Shown here: positions 24,524 through 31,533 of the stretch, one piece after another
Layout of the letters: every line of letters begins with the position of its first letter
Numbering within the stretch: the first letter of the stretch is position 1
Source: a virus
IMG/VR virus record: IMGVR_UViG_3300019886_000143
Location: 1 to 39,334 of that record
Reading direction: 5' to 3' (one strand)
Length of the DNA stretch: 39,334 bases
Notes under the pieces: model-generated
Told to the model about the DNA's origin: nothing
Databases searched by the model: none
The model's input: the letters and a program-made list of their open reading frames with translations, nothing else
Position numbers and translations under genes: made by a program

Positions 24524-26370
24524 GCGACCAGCGCTCCGAGATGTGGCGCGACCCATATCTCGTTGTTGTCGAGCTCGAACGCGCCGAGCGACGCGAGCAG
24601 CAAGGCTCGAAGCAGCTGGTTGCCGATCGCGGTGCCCGCCTTCGGCGGAACAGCGTTGCCGATCGCTTCGCGCCATCGCGTGTGGCTCGTTCCAGCAAGC
24701 ACGAGGGGCGCGCCGGCGAACAGCGCCGGGAAGCTCTGCAGCACCGCGAGCTCAAGCGTGGTCAGCGGTCGATGCCACGTGCCATCATCGGCGACGATGA
24801 TCGGGATGAAGCCTGGCGATCGGTCAGGGTTGAGGTCGAGCTCGAGCGCCTCGGCGAGCGTCATCACGCGGTAGCGGTCGCTCGGTGGCCACGTCCGCGG
24901 GTCCGCGACCTGGAACGCCCCGCTGTGGATCTTCGCGCCGCTCGTGACCGTCGGCGAAGGTGACGTCCACGCGGTGACGCCAGCGACCTGTTGCCAGTTC
25001 TTCTTCTTGCCGTCGGCGAAGCGTGGATCGGCGACGCTGAACTTACCGTTGTTCGGAAGCGACTCGCCCGCGATCGTGCCTGCAGCTTCGTTCCACGCGG
25101 TGACGCCGAGGCGACCACCTCCCCATCGTGGATCGGCTACCGCGCCACCGCCCGAGCTCGGCGCCGGTGATCGCGTGATCGTTCCGACCGGTTGCTCCCA
25201 GTCGGTGACGCGATCGACGTTGCCGAACCGTGGATCGGCAACAGCAGCGCGCGCGGCGTCGATGCGATGCTTGCCGATCACGGCGGCGCTGGGCTCGTCG
25301 AACGAGAGCACGCCGTACGCTCCTGCTCGTGGTGCGCAGCCGAGACCGATCCGAGGATCAGCTATCGACGGAGCTCCACTGCCCACGCGCGTATCGGTAC
25401 CGGTTACGGTGAGCGCTGGTTGGGTCCAACCGTGGACGGCGTACTTGTTCCAGTGCCGACCATCGCTCGCAGATATCGCGACGCGCGGATCCGCCACGGC
25501 GACAGAGGCACTGCCGCCTGGGCCGGTCACGGTCTCGGCGGTCGCGTCCCACGCGGTCACTGGTGCGCGGCGGAATTTCTCGCGTCGCTTCTCGCCGTCG
25601 AGCAGCGTGCCGGGGAGGTCGCGCCAGTCGCCGCCGGCAGGAATCAGCGCGAGCCGTAGCCAGTTGCGCCACGACAGCTTCGGTACTGAATGCATCGGGC
25701 CGGCAAGCTCGACGTTCCCGGGAATCGGCAACGGACCGAGAACCTCGCCGCAGGCGCGCACGCGAAGCTTCGGTGGCTGATAGACGAATTGTGGAATCTT
25801 CGCGCGCAGCCGCCAGAGCTGGAAGTAGCGGCGCCGGTGCTGCGCGAGGCCACCGAGCTCTCCGCAGTCGTGCGTGCCCTCGGCGACCGCGTAGCCGTGC
25901 GCCTCGCCCATCGCGATGCAGCGCCGAACCATCGCCTTGCCGCGACTCGCGATCCGCGGAACGTTCTCGACGAAAACGAGCGCCGGCGGTGTCGGCCAGG
26001 TCGAGCAGATCAGGAACAGCGCACGCTCCATCAGCGTGTTCATCCGCTGGTAGTGCTCCTCGGCCGCACGCTTCGCCGAGAGCAGTCCCGAGAAGCCCTT
26101 GCATGGCGGGGACATCATGATGACGTCGGGTGCGACGGGGCCGAAGAACGCGATCAGATCGGCGGGCTCAAGCGTGTGCAAGTCCGCGCACAGCGTCGGC
26201 GCGCCGACGAGCATCTCGAAGTCCTTGCAGGCTAGCGGATCGAAGTCGATGCCGCCGACGGTCTCGAAGGAGGCTTCGTGGTCGCCGACCATCGCGAGCG
26301 CTTGCGACGCCCCCAGGCCCTTGCCGCCCATGCCGCAAAAGATGTGCGCGATGCGATAGGTGTGCTTCAA
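24520..26370 (-). CDS. DNA cytosine-C5 methyltransferase with repeat-containing target region
   Basis: A 616-residue protein from TTG 26370 with GGAGGG 7 bases before it. Motifs: FCGMGGKGLG (~11-20, SAM binding), MMSPPCKGFSG with catalytic C90, FVENVPR (E135-N136-V137), QHRRRYF (~177), and GNAVPP (571-576). It transfers methyl groups to cytosine C5, likely shielding phage DNA from restriction. Residues ~291-495, where the target-recognition domain lies, hold six copies of VADPR/IADPR spaced 34-44 residues. No cognate restriction enzyme is seen, so it is a solitary methylase. Specificity unknown. Confidence 0.9.
   Translation of the reverse strand: MKHTYRIAHIFCGMGGKGLGASQALAMVGDHEASFETVGGIDFDPLACKDFEMLVGAPTLCADLHTLEPADLIAFFGPVAPDVIMMSPPCKGFSGLLSAKRAAEEHYQRMNTLMERALFLICSTWPTPPALVFVENVPRIASRGKAMVRRCIAMGEAHGYAVAEGTHDCGELGGLAQHRRRYFQLWRLRAKIPQFVYQPPKLRVRACGEVLGPLPIPGNVELAGPMHSVPKLSWRNWLRLALIPAGGDWRDLPGTLLDGEKRREKFRRAPVTAWDATAETVTGPGGSASVAVADPRVAISASDGRHWNKYAVHGWTQPALTVTGTDTRVGSGAPSIADPRIGLGCAPRAGAYGVLSFDEPSAAVIGKHRIDAARAAVADPRFGNVDRVTDWEQPVGTITRSPAPSSGGGAVADPRWGGGRLGVTAWNEAAGTIAGESLPNNGKFSVADPRFADGKKKNWQQVAGVTAWTSPSPTVTSGAKIHSGAFQVADPRTWPPSDRYRVMTLAEALELDLNPDRSPGFIPIIVADDGTWHRPLTTLELAVLQSFPALFAGAPLVLAGTSHTRWREAIGNAVPPKAGTAIGNQLLRALLLASLGAFELDNNEIWVAPHLGALVA
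24886..25500 (-). repeat. Six-fold ADPR repeat inside the methyltransferase
   Basis: Six degenerate units, each beginning [VI]ADPR and followed in most by a W..P..T[VI] stretch; spacing is 44, 41, 34, 35 and 42 residues. They lie between motif VIII and motif IX, so they make up most of the target-recognition domain. The coding DNA has related but not identical copies. Confidence 0.7.
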
Positions 26371-26522
26371 CGTCGCGCCCTCCCATTCCGCAGCCGACCC
26401 TCGTCGTGCAGCAGATCGAACCGTTCGAGCTCGTGCTCCTCATTCACGCGGCGTCGGGTGACGTTGCCGAGCCACGGGATCTCAGCGCGCGGCATGTTCT
26501 CGGGCTTGATGTCACGCTGCAT
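26367..26522 (-). CDS. Small basic hypothetical protein
   Basis: A 51-residue protein from ATG 26522 (an ATG at 26558 would add 12 residues). It is highly charged and rich in Arg/Glu (RRRVNEEHELERFDLLHDEG). Its stop overlaps the methyltransferase TTG. GAAGGG lies about 10 bases upstream of the chosen ATG. It could be the remains of the C-terminal part of the truncated HNH gene upstream, though it does not look like HNH. Function unknown. Confidence 0.4.
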   Translation of the reverse strand: MQRDIKPENMPRAEIPWLGNVTRRRVNEEHELERFDLLHDEGRLRNGRARR

Positions 26523-26685
26523 GACCGCGAACCCTTCGCGTGTAAGCGAAGACGCCATATCCGTTGTTCAGCGATGCCGTCCACAGCCAGCATCCGCTCG
26601 ACGAGGCTGCGACCTTTTGCCAGAACCGCGCAGGGAGTCGCGCGTCTCCGAGGACGACCACCTGAGTATTGGTGATTCCACTCAT
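26512..26685 (-). pseudogene. Truncated HNH endonuclease (N-terminal part only)
   Basis: A 57-residue frame starting at ATG 26685 with AGGAGG 8 bases before. ARFWQKVAASSSGCWLWTAS and NNGYGVFAYTRR match the beginning of typical phage HNH endonucleases (FW.KV...CWLW....GYG.F). The frame stops after GHAA, just where the AHR and the HNH core should follow, so the catalytic part is missing. Either a frameshift or deletion broke it, or the stub is kept for another reason. Confidence 0.55.
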
Positions 26686-27233
26686 CAGAATGCCTCCTCG
26701 GCGCGGATCGCTTCCGCTTCGGTGGTTCGTCCGTCGAGTTCGGCGTCGCGCGCCACGAGGTTCACCTCCGGCCAGTGAAGCGTGACGATCGTCGTCGCCC
26801 ACTTCTCGGGCCCGAGGTTGACGGCTGCGGAACGCCTCCAGCGCGTGGTCTCGGGTGGCGTCTCATCGGCCACGTGAAGACCGAACTCGACCGCCCAACG
26901 ACGGACGGCGGCCTCAGCCCACGGGGCTGACTCGAGGTCGATGCTGGCCATGCATCCGTACACGTTGACGCCCGTGATCGTGTCCAGACGTCGCCGCGAT
27001 TCGAGCAGCCTCCCGAGGCCGATGGTCAGCTCGGCATCGCGCCGCTCGCTGAGTCCCTCGGCAAGCTCGTCGAGCTCTGGCTGGTTGAGCGCGATCGGCA
27101 TCGCCTCGCCGTCATCCGAGACAACGAGGCGGCCGATCACCGACGCGTTCCGTCCATCGAGGACGTCGGCGATCTCGGAGCTCGACGCGCGGCGAAACGA
27201 GCCATCGCTCGACAGGAGATAGAGGGTCTTCAT
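26685..27233 (-). CDS. Hypothetical protein
   Basis: A 182-residue protein. The N-terminus (MKTLYLLSSDGSFRRASSSE) seems a small beta domain, the middle is helical and charged (ELDELAEGLSERRDAELTIG) and the C-terminus again mixed. No signal, membrane segment or recognised motif. It ends one base into the truncated HNH start and is ATGA-coupled to the gene before it. Confidence 0.6.
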   Translation of the reverse strand: MKTLYLLSSDGSFRRASSSEIADVLDGRNASVIGRLVVSDDGEAMPIALNQPELDELAEGLSERRDAELTIGLGRLLESRRRLDTITGVNVYGCMASIDLESAPWAEAAVRRWAVEFGLHVADETPPETTRWRRSAAVNLGPEKWATTIVTLHWPEVNLVARDAELDGRTTEAEAIRAEEAF

Positions 27234-27502
27234 GGCTCTGCGGTCTTTCGGATCGCGGCGACGCGGCGCTTCTTGGCCACGTCGACGCCGATCGTTGCGA
27301 ATTCCTCGGCGATGTCGGCGAGCTCGATGATGGCTGTGCAGCGCTCGATATCGCGCAGTGCGAGCCGACCGAGCGACTTGGTCGCGACGTCGGAGATCGT
27401 GACGATCGTCGCCCGAAGCTTCGCCCGTTCCTCGAGCAGCTTGCGAACCGCGGCGTTGGTCTTCGCCGCGTGCTCGAGCTGTTGCTCTTCGGCGGGCGTC
27501 AT
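27230..27502 (-). CDS. Small helical protein
   Basis: A 90-residue protein from ATG 27502, overlapping the exonuclease stop by ATGA. Almost entirely helical, with a coiled coil (EEQQLEHAAKTNAAVRKLLE) and a basic end. Function unknown; its position directly after the exonuclease suggests a role in recombination or its control. Confidence 0.55.
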   Translation of the reverse strand: MTPAEEQQLEHAAKTNAAVRKLLEERAKLRATIVTISDVATKSLGRLALRDIERCTAIIELADIAEEFATIGVDVAKKRRVAAIRKTAEP

Positions 27503-28398
27503 ACCAGCACCTTCTTTCCGTTGAACTCCAGGCCGAGGTCTCCGTCGGGCTCCCAGATGTCGAGCTCGCCGACCGCGCTCAAGTACTCCGGCCACTGCCC
27601 GGTCGCCTCGCAGACGTTCAGCCGTTCGATCCACCCGCGGCACAGCATCTCGCCGACCTCGAGCGCGCGATCGGTGACGCGCAGGATCGACACCGGCCAC
27701 GGCGCGGTCTTCTCGACCGCGACGATGTAAGCGTCGACCGGGCGCTTCTCGCCGATCGTCTCCATCGCCTCGCCGTAGAGCCAGAGCTGCGCGTGATAGA
27801 ACAGGCGCAGCGCCACCCGCGCGAACTGCGACGGCTCCGACGACACCGCGGTCTTCAGGTCGACCAGGTGCGGGCCGCGCGCGTCCGGCGTCGCCCTTGC
27901 CGACTTGCCGACGAACGAGAACTCGATCTTCGATTCGCGCACGGTGTCCTGGCAGAGCAGCCGCATCGCGTGCTCGTTGCGGCGGAGCGCCGTCGCGACC
28001 GCCATCGCCATCGCGTGCTCCTTGTCGTTCAGGATCTCGACGATGCCGTCTTTCGCGGCGTCGGCCTGGAAGTCCTGCCAGGCCTTCGTGCGAGGGTCGC
28101 GCCGGCCCGAGTACCGACCGATCGTGGCCGGATCGCCGAGAAGGGTCGCGTGCACCGCGGTGCCGAACCGCAGCGCATCGGCTCGCTTCTGATACGCGGA
28201 ACCGAGCATCCCGAGCCGGCTCGCGATGGTGTCGTCTTGCGGCTGTTGCGCGGCGTGGTGATAGTGCGCCGGCGAGAGCGCCATCTTCTTGAGCAGCGAG
28301 AATCGTGTCGGCACGGTGCGCGGATCGACGGCCTGCGAGCCATTCGACTCGAGCTCATCGCGGAGGTCCTCGGACAGGTCGAAGGTGTCGTCGAGCAT
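27499..28398 (-). CDS. PD-(D/E)XK exonuclease (RecE/YqaJ-like)
   Basis: A 299-residue nuclease starting at ATG 28398 with AAGGAGG close before it. The N-terminal half has LRFGTAVHATLLGD (near residue 92), common in phage PD-(D/E)XK nucleases of the DUF3799/RecE group. ATPDARGPHLVDLKTA (~180-195) gives the D...DxK core, and FYHAQLWLYGEAM the following YhxQ helix. It probably degrades one strand of double-stranded DNA for annealing recombination or end processing. The gene just upstream is its likely partner. Confidence 0.75.
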   Translation of the reverse strand: MLDDTFDLSEDLRDELESNGSQAVDPRTVPTRFSLLKKMALSPAHYHHAAQQPQDDTIASRLGMLGSAYQKRADALRFGTAVHATLLGDPATIGRYSGRRDPRTKAWQDFQADAAKDGIVEILNDKEHAMAMAVATALRRNEHAMRLLCQDTVRESKIEFSFVGKSARATPDARGPHLVDLKTAVSSEPSQFARVALRLFYHAQLWLYGEAMETIGEKRPVDAYIVAVEKTAPWPVSILRVTDRALEVGEMLCRGWIERLNVCEATGQWPEYLSAVGELDIWEPDGDLGLEFNGKKVLV

Positions 28399-28889
28399 CA
28401 GTCCTCCTTCGGGGCGTCGGGGTCGAACGTGTAGCCATCGCCCGGCGGCGGTTCGGTCGTCGTCTTCGTGTCGGGCGGCGCCGGTGCGAAAGCCGGCTGG
28501 TTCATCTGCGGACGCTTCGGCGCGATGCGGATCGCGTCGGTCTCCTGCTGCTCGCCCGTCTTGCGATCCTTGAACCGCGTGCGGACCACGACGAGCTCGA
28601 CCGGGCCGCGCCACTGCTCGATGACGCCCGTGCCGGTGATCGTCTGCATCGCCTTGCAGTTGGTCGCGTTGAGCGCGAGCACCTTCGGCAGCGCCTTGCC
28701 GCTCCGACCCTTGAACGCGATCCACGGCATGTCCTTCTTCTTGTCGCCGTCGGACACGCCGATCACGCCGCTGTCGACGATCTCCATCACGACCGACGTG
28801 CGGCCGTTGAGGTCCTCGGCGAACAGCAGGTTCTCGTTCATCCGGCGGTGCACCTCGCGCCAGTGCGTCTGCGTCTTCGCCGCGGTCAC
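28398..28889 (-). CDS. Conserved phage protein next to exonuclease, possible DNA-binding partner
   Basis: A 163-residue protein; GTG 28889 is chosen because it overlaps the upstream stop by GTGA (GTG 28922 is the longest option). The core (RTSVVMEIVDSGVIGV, then PWIAFKGRSGKALPKVLALN, then NCKAMQTITGTGVIEQWRG) recalls a small family found beside exonucleases in phages, whose role I do not know for certain. The C-terminus is Pro/Asp-rich, like acidic tails of single-strand binding proteins. An annealing or SSB-like role is inference. Confidence 0.5.
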   Translation of the reverse strand: MTAAKTQTHWREVHRRMNENLLFAEDLNGRTSVVMEIVDSGVIGVSDGDKKKDMPWIAFKGRSGKALPKVLALNATNCKAMQTITGTGVIEQWRGPVELVVVRTRFKDRKTGEQQETDAIRIAPKRPQMNQPAFAPAPPDTKTTTEPPPGDGYTFDPDAPKED

Positions 28890-29587
28890 TTGGACACCGC
28901 CCAGTCCTTGGGCCTCGGACACTCCGGCCAGCTTTCCGAATCAGCCTGGAGGCACCGCAGGATACTCAGTCGATGGATGTCCTCGGGAGCCTTCGAGGGT
29001 TTGAACACCCGATGATCTTTCTTAGGGCCGTCGGACGCGAGCTCGTCGAGGTGTCGCGTTCCCGACGTGCGCACGACGGTGCACGCGCCGATCAACTCGT
29101 ACTCGTCGCCGGCGATCCGCTTCAGCCACCCGACTTTGGTGACCTTGTAGTAGTAGCGGCCGGGCATCTGGATGATTTTCAGTCCTTCTTTCACGTCGAG
29201 TTCTCCGATCAAGATTGCGAGCAGGTTGTGAGCTTTCAGACGGGCGTCGGCGTCGGCGTCGGCGGCGGCGGCGTCGTCGGCGTCGGCGTCGGCGTCGGCG
29301 GCGGCGTCGTCGGCGTCGGCGGCGTCGGCGTCGTCGGCGTCGGCGTCGGCGGCGTCGGCGTCGTCGGCGTCGGCGTCGTCGGCGACGGCGTCGTCGGCGT
29401 CGGCGGCGGCGGCGTCGTCGGCGTCGGCGGCGGATGACCGCCTATCAAAAATCCAGTGGGCCACGCCGAGCCTCGTCGGGTTTTCGCCGTTCGATAAACG
29501 GAAGTCCTCCAACACCGCTCGGGCATCCGGATCGCTCCGAAGATCGAGAAGCTGTTGCGGAGGCTCTAGGGCTCCGCGACCGATCAC
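28886..29587 (-). CDS. Protein with long Ala/Asp low-complexity linker
   Basis: A 233-residue protein from GTG 29587. Residues 1-53 are mixed, residues ~54-115 consist of Ala and Asp with a single Val, and residues ~116-233 form a folded-looking domain (LLAILIGELDVKEGLKIIQ, GRYYYKVTKVGWLKRI). The linker is encoded by a GCC/GAC trinucleotide array. The acidic stretch may be a spacer or a DNA-mimicking segment; no family is recognised. Confidence 0.55.
   Translation of the reverse strand: MIGRGALEPPQQLLDLRSDPDARAVLEDFRLSNGENPTRLGVAHWIFDRRSSAADADDAAAADADDAVADDADADDADAADADADDADAADADDAAADADADADDAAAADADADARLKAHNLLAILIGELDVKEGLKIIQMPGRYYYKVTKVGWLKRIAGDEYELIGACTVVRTSGTRHLDELASDGPKKDHRVFKPSKAPEDIHRLSILRCLQADSESWPECPRPKDWAVSK
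29243..29434 (-). repeat. GNC trinucleotide array coding for Ala/Asp tract
   Basis: About 190 bases built almost only of GCC and GAC codons (GGC and GTC on the plus strand), with longer units visible, such as ADADDADAAD occurring twice in tandem. All three minus-strand readings stay open through it (one gives Thr/Pro repeats). Such arrays are prone to length change by slippage or recombination. Confidence 0.85.
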
Positions 29588-29778
29588 GCGACACCGGCCA
29601 GGCCGCGGAGCGTGTCTCGCGCATTGATCGCCTCTCGCGCCTGCTCTTCGGCGTTACGCTTCTTGCCGCGCGACCAACCCTCCGCGACGAGGCGTCCGCG
29701 CGTTCGGATCTCGTAGTTGAAGCCCGGCTCGCCGCACATCGCGGTCGGCCGGTAGACGATCGTGTAGGTCTTCACCAT
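29584..29778 (-). CDS. Small basic hypothetical protein
   Basis: A 64-residue protein. The first half is beta-like (KTYTIVYRPTAMCGEPGFNY), the second basic and helical (SRGKKRNAEEQAREAINARD). GTGA-coupled with the Ala/Asp protein. No family recognised. Confidence 0.55.
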   Translation of the reverse strand: MVKTYTIVYRPTAMCGEPGFNYEIRTRGRLVAEGWSRGKKRNAEEQAREAINARDTLRGLAGVA

Positions 29779-30125
29779 GGCGCGTCCTCCGCGAACAGCT
29801 CGCGCTCGCTGATCGGCGGCAGGAGCTCCGCGCGCGACAGGAGCAGCGAGAGATACCCGCGGCCCTTGTCGGAGAGCCGGTAGGTGTAGTGGTTGATGCC
29901 GTGCCCGAACCGGTCGAGCAGGCGCTCCTTCACGAGACGGCAGACGATCTGGTTGTAGTTGCCGACCTCGTGATCGGCGACGTTCAGCGCGACGTAGATG
30001 TCGGTCGACGCGACCCAGTCGGCGCGGCGCATGAAGCGGAGCACTCGAACGCGCGGCATCGCGAGCAGCTCGTCGAGCGGGACGTACTTCTGACCGCGCG
30101 CGCTTCGGGTGCAGCGGGCGGTCAC
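29772..30125 (-). CDS. Winged-helix DNA-binding protein
   Basis: A 117-residue protein from GTG 30125 (GTGA overlap). Residues ~24-95 look like a winged helix: VRVLRFMRRADWVASTDIYV, VGNYNQIVCRLVKERLLDR as helices 2-3, and HYTYRLSDKGRGYLSL as the wing and last helix. It resembles small MarR/PadR-like regulators or replication-initiation helpers. It may control the leftward early operon in which it lies; target unknown. Confidence 0.6.
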   Translation of the reverse strand: MTARCTRSARGQKYVPLDELLAMPRVRVLRFMRRADWVASTDIYVALNVADHEVGNYNQIVCRLVKERLLDRFGHGINHYTYRLSDKGRGYLSLLLSRAELLPPISERELFAEDAPW

Positions 30126-30325
30126 GCGCGGCCCCGCAGCGCGGCGCTGATGTCGGCGCGGCGATCGCGAACCTTCTCGATGATGATGAGACGAGCGCCG
30201 GGGAGCATCGCCGGCTGCCGGTAGAACGTCGGCGCCCTCGGCCAGTGCCGGCCGACGAACAGGCCGAGCACGAACGAGGCGATCGGCGCGCACATGCCGC
30301 CGGCGATGAGTGCGAAGAGGATCAT
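30122..30325 (-). CDS. Small membrane protein
   Basis: A 67-residue protein with one hydrophobic N-terminal segment (ILFALIAGGMCAPIASFVLG) and a basic cytosolic part. It lies between the lipoprotein and winged-helix genes, ATGA/GTGA-coupled. Could modify the host membrane after infection; nothing more specific is seen. Confidence 0.55.
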   Translation of the reverse strand: MILFALIAGGMCAPIASFVLGLFVGRHWPRAPTFYRQPAMLPGARLIIIEKVRDRRADISAALRGRA

Positions 30326-30621
30326 GGAATCTGATCCCCGCCCGGCATGCAGTAGCAGACGCGGGTCGCGTCACGCAGCGCGAGCACGTACGGCGACGAG
30401 CCCGGATCGCACTCGCTTCGCGGCGTGCACGTCGGGAAGCAGTGGATGAAGCCGTGCGGATCGGTCGTGCACAGCCCGGCCCGACCGTCGGTGGCGCAGG
30501 CGTACAGGTCACCGCCGCTCTCGGTGTCGCCATCGCCGCACGTGATGGTCGATGCGTCCGGCGGCGAGGCGTTGTCGCCGCACGCGACGAGGAGCGCCGC
30601 GATCGTCAGGATTGCGATCAC
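30322..30621 (-). CDS. Cysteine-rich lipoprotein
   Basis: A 99-residue protein from GTG 30621. IAILTIAALLVAC forms a signal with lipobox (LVAC), cleaved before C14, followed by GDNASPPDAS, a usual flexible start of outer-membrane lipoproteins. The mature part has about eight more Cys (CGDGDT, YACATDG, GLCTTD, HCFPTC, ECDPG, VCYC), suggesting disulfides. A secreted lipoprotein inside an early phage operon suggests surface modification or superinfection exclusion. It recalls myxobacterial lipoproteins. Confidence 0.65.
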   Translation of the reverse strand: MIAILTIAALLVACGDNASPPDASTITCGDGDTESGGDLYACATDGRAGLCTTDPHGFIHCFPTCTPRSECDPGSSPYVLALRDATRVCYCMPGGDQIP

Positions 30622-30860
30622 GGCGCGCGCTCCTGCGGGACTTCGATCACGACCTTGCCGTCGTCGTCCCGCTTCATCAGCCGCGCCTCGGTCTTCACCA
30701 GCACGCCGATCGTCGTGGTGACCTGGGCGGCGGTGGCGCGCACCGCCTCCGCGAGCTCGTCGAGCCCTTCGGCCTTCGCCTCCTTGAACTGCTCCTGCAG
30801 CGTCTCGTTGATCGCGTACAGCTCGAGCAGGAGCCGAACGGTGCGGCGCGGCGTGCTCAC
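30618..30860 (-). CDS. Small helical protein
   Basis: An 80-residue protein from GTG 30860, which overlaps the upstream frame by GTGA. Long helices (LLLELYAINETLQEQFKEAK, then DELAEAVRATAAQVTTTIGV) and a Lys/Asp-rich end. No membrane segment. Function unknown. Confidence 0.5.
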   Translation of the reverse strand: MSTPRRTVRLLLELYAINETLQEQFKEAKAEGLDELAEAVRATAAQVTTTIGVLVKTEARLMKRDDDGKVVIEVPQERAP

Positions 30861-31054
30861 GAGCGAACCTCGATCGTTCCGATCACGACCACCGTCACGC
30901 AGTGGAACTGGTTGTCGCTCGGCTGCATCGTGCGGATCTCCTGCACGACGAGCGACGGCTGGTCGCGCATCTAGACCGTGACCGCCTCGCCGAGCACGTC
31001 GCGATCGCGGTGCATCGTCGCGGAGAAGATCTTGACGATCGGGACGCGCTTCAC
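30857..31054 (-). pseudogene. Small FSAT...FHC protein interrupted by an in-frame TAG
   Basis: Reading from GTG 31054 gives KRVPIVKIFSATMHRDRD and ...GEAVTV, a TAG at 30973-30971, then in the same frame ATG and MRDQPSLVVQEIRTMQPSDN, QFHCVTVVVIG, up to TGA. Together the two halves look like one 65-residue protein of a family I recall from Myxococcota (KVFSAT..RDRE.LGE.VTEW...SSD..FHC.T), with the TAG in the place of a conserved Trp (TGG). It is coupled on both sides by GTGA, so the frame is intact apart from the stop. Two short peptides by reinitiation at the adjacent ATG are also possible. Confidence 0.55.
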
Positions 31055-31239
31055 TTGTCACCGCCGACGCGCGGTTGCGGAACGCCCGTCGCATCCGTCT
31101 CGCGGATGATCGGAATCAGCTGGCGTCGGCGCGGCTCGCGCTCGGCGTCCCGGTTGGCGTCGCGATCAACCTTCTCGTTGATGCGGCGCGATTCGTCGTA
31201 ATAGAGGTGGTTTCCGTTCTCGTCCTGAGTCGTGAGCAT
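31051..31239 (-). CDS. First gene of the leftward early operon; small Arg-rich protein
   Basis: A 62-residue, highly charged protein (SRRINEKVDRDANRDAEREP, then RRRQLIPIIRE). The ATG lies 3 bases from a perfect copy of the operator, so it should be the first gene under repressor control. No ribosome site is obvious, and the leader must be very short. The Arg-rich part could bind RNA, and its place matches that of antitermination genes in lambdoid phages, but no homology is seen. Confidence 0.55.
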   Translation of the reverse strand: MLTTQDENGNHLYYDESRRINEKVDRDANRDAEREPRRRQLIPIIRETDATGVPQPRVGGDK

Positions 31240-31242
31240 CCA

Positions 31243-31300
31243 GTATCATTACCTGATACGTATGACACTCGTCCAGTCTCTTTGTATCAGTTCGTGCGAC
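31243..31300 (-). promoter_or_regulatory. Left operator region (two sites)
   Basis: Perfect site GTATCA-ttacc-TGATAC at 31243-31259 and a second site with one degenerate half, GTATCA-gttcg-TGCGAC, at 31284-31300. Both have the 5-base spacer and are about 41 bases apart centre to centre, near four helical turns. They sit directly before the first gene of the leftward early operon. A clean promoter was not identified. Confidence 0.65.
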
Positions 31301-31320
31301 TGGTAGATCTACGCGAGCAA

Positions 31321-31503
31321 CTACGCGTGGTAGCGCTTGCGCGGTCGACCTCGAAACATCAGCTGCCAATCATAGCGGGCGATGATCTGCTGCGCCTCGA
31401 TGAGATCGCGGAGCCCGCTCTGCACCTCCTCGAACTTCGCCTCGTCGAGTTCGCGAAGCGCCGCGCCTAACGCCGCCCACTGAACGCCGGAATCGTCTTC
31501 CAT
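31321..31503 (-). CDS. HTH-less paralogue of the repressor tail
   Basis: A 60-residue protein whose residues 7-38 (WAALGAALRELDEAKFEEVQ) match residues 91-122 of the adjacent repressor (WAELGAKLRELDAARFAEML): I count 17 identities in 32 positions. It lacks the helix-turn-helix half. The GGAGG before it directly abuts the ATG, so translation may be weak. It is probably co-transcribed with the repressor. If the shared part is the oligomerisation domain, this protein could form mixed inactive complexes and tune repression. Confidence 0.6.
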   Translation of the reverse strand: MEDDSGVQWAALGAALRELDEAKFEEVQSGLRDLIEAQQIIARYDWQLMFRGRPRKRYHA

Positions 31504-31533
31504 CCTCCGACGCTAGCAACCGGGGCTGACTAC

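Noticed and set aside
29215-29883. Plus-strand poly-Arg and Val-Gly frames across the triplet array
   Set aside because: They only reflect the GGC/GTC triplets in other frames; the minus-strand frame is coupled to neighbours and has folded domains on both sides.
31051-31239. Lambda N-like antiterminator
   Set aside because: The place and Arg-rich stretch are suggestive, but there is no recognised box or homology, so it is left as hypothetical.
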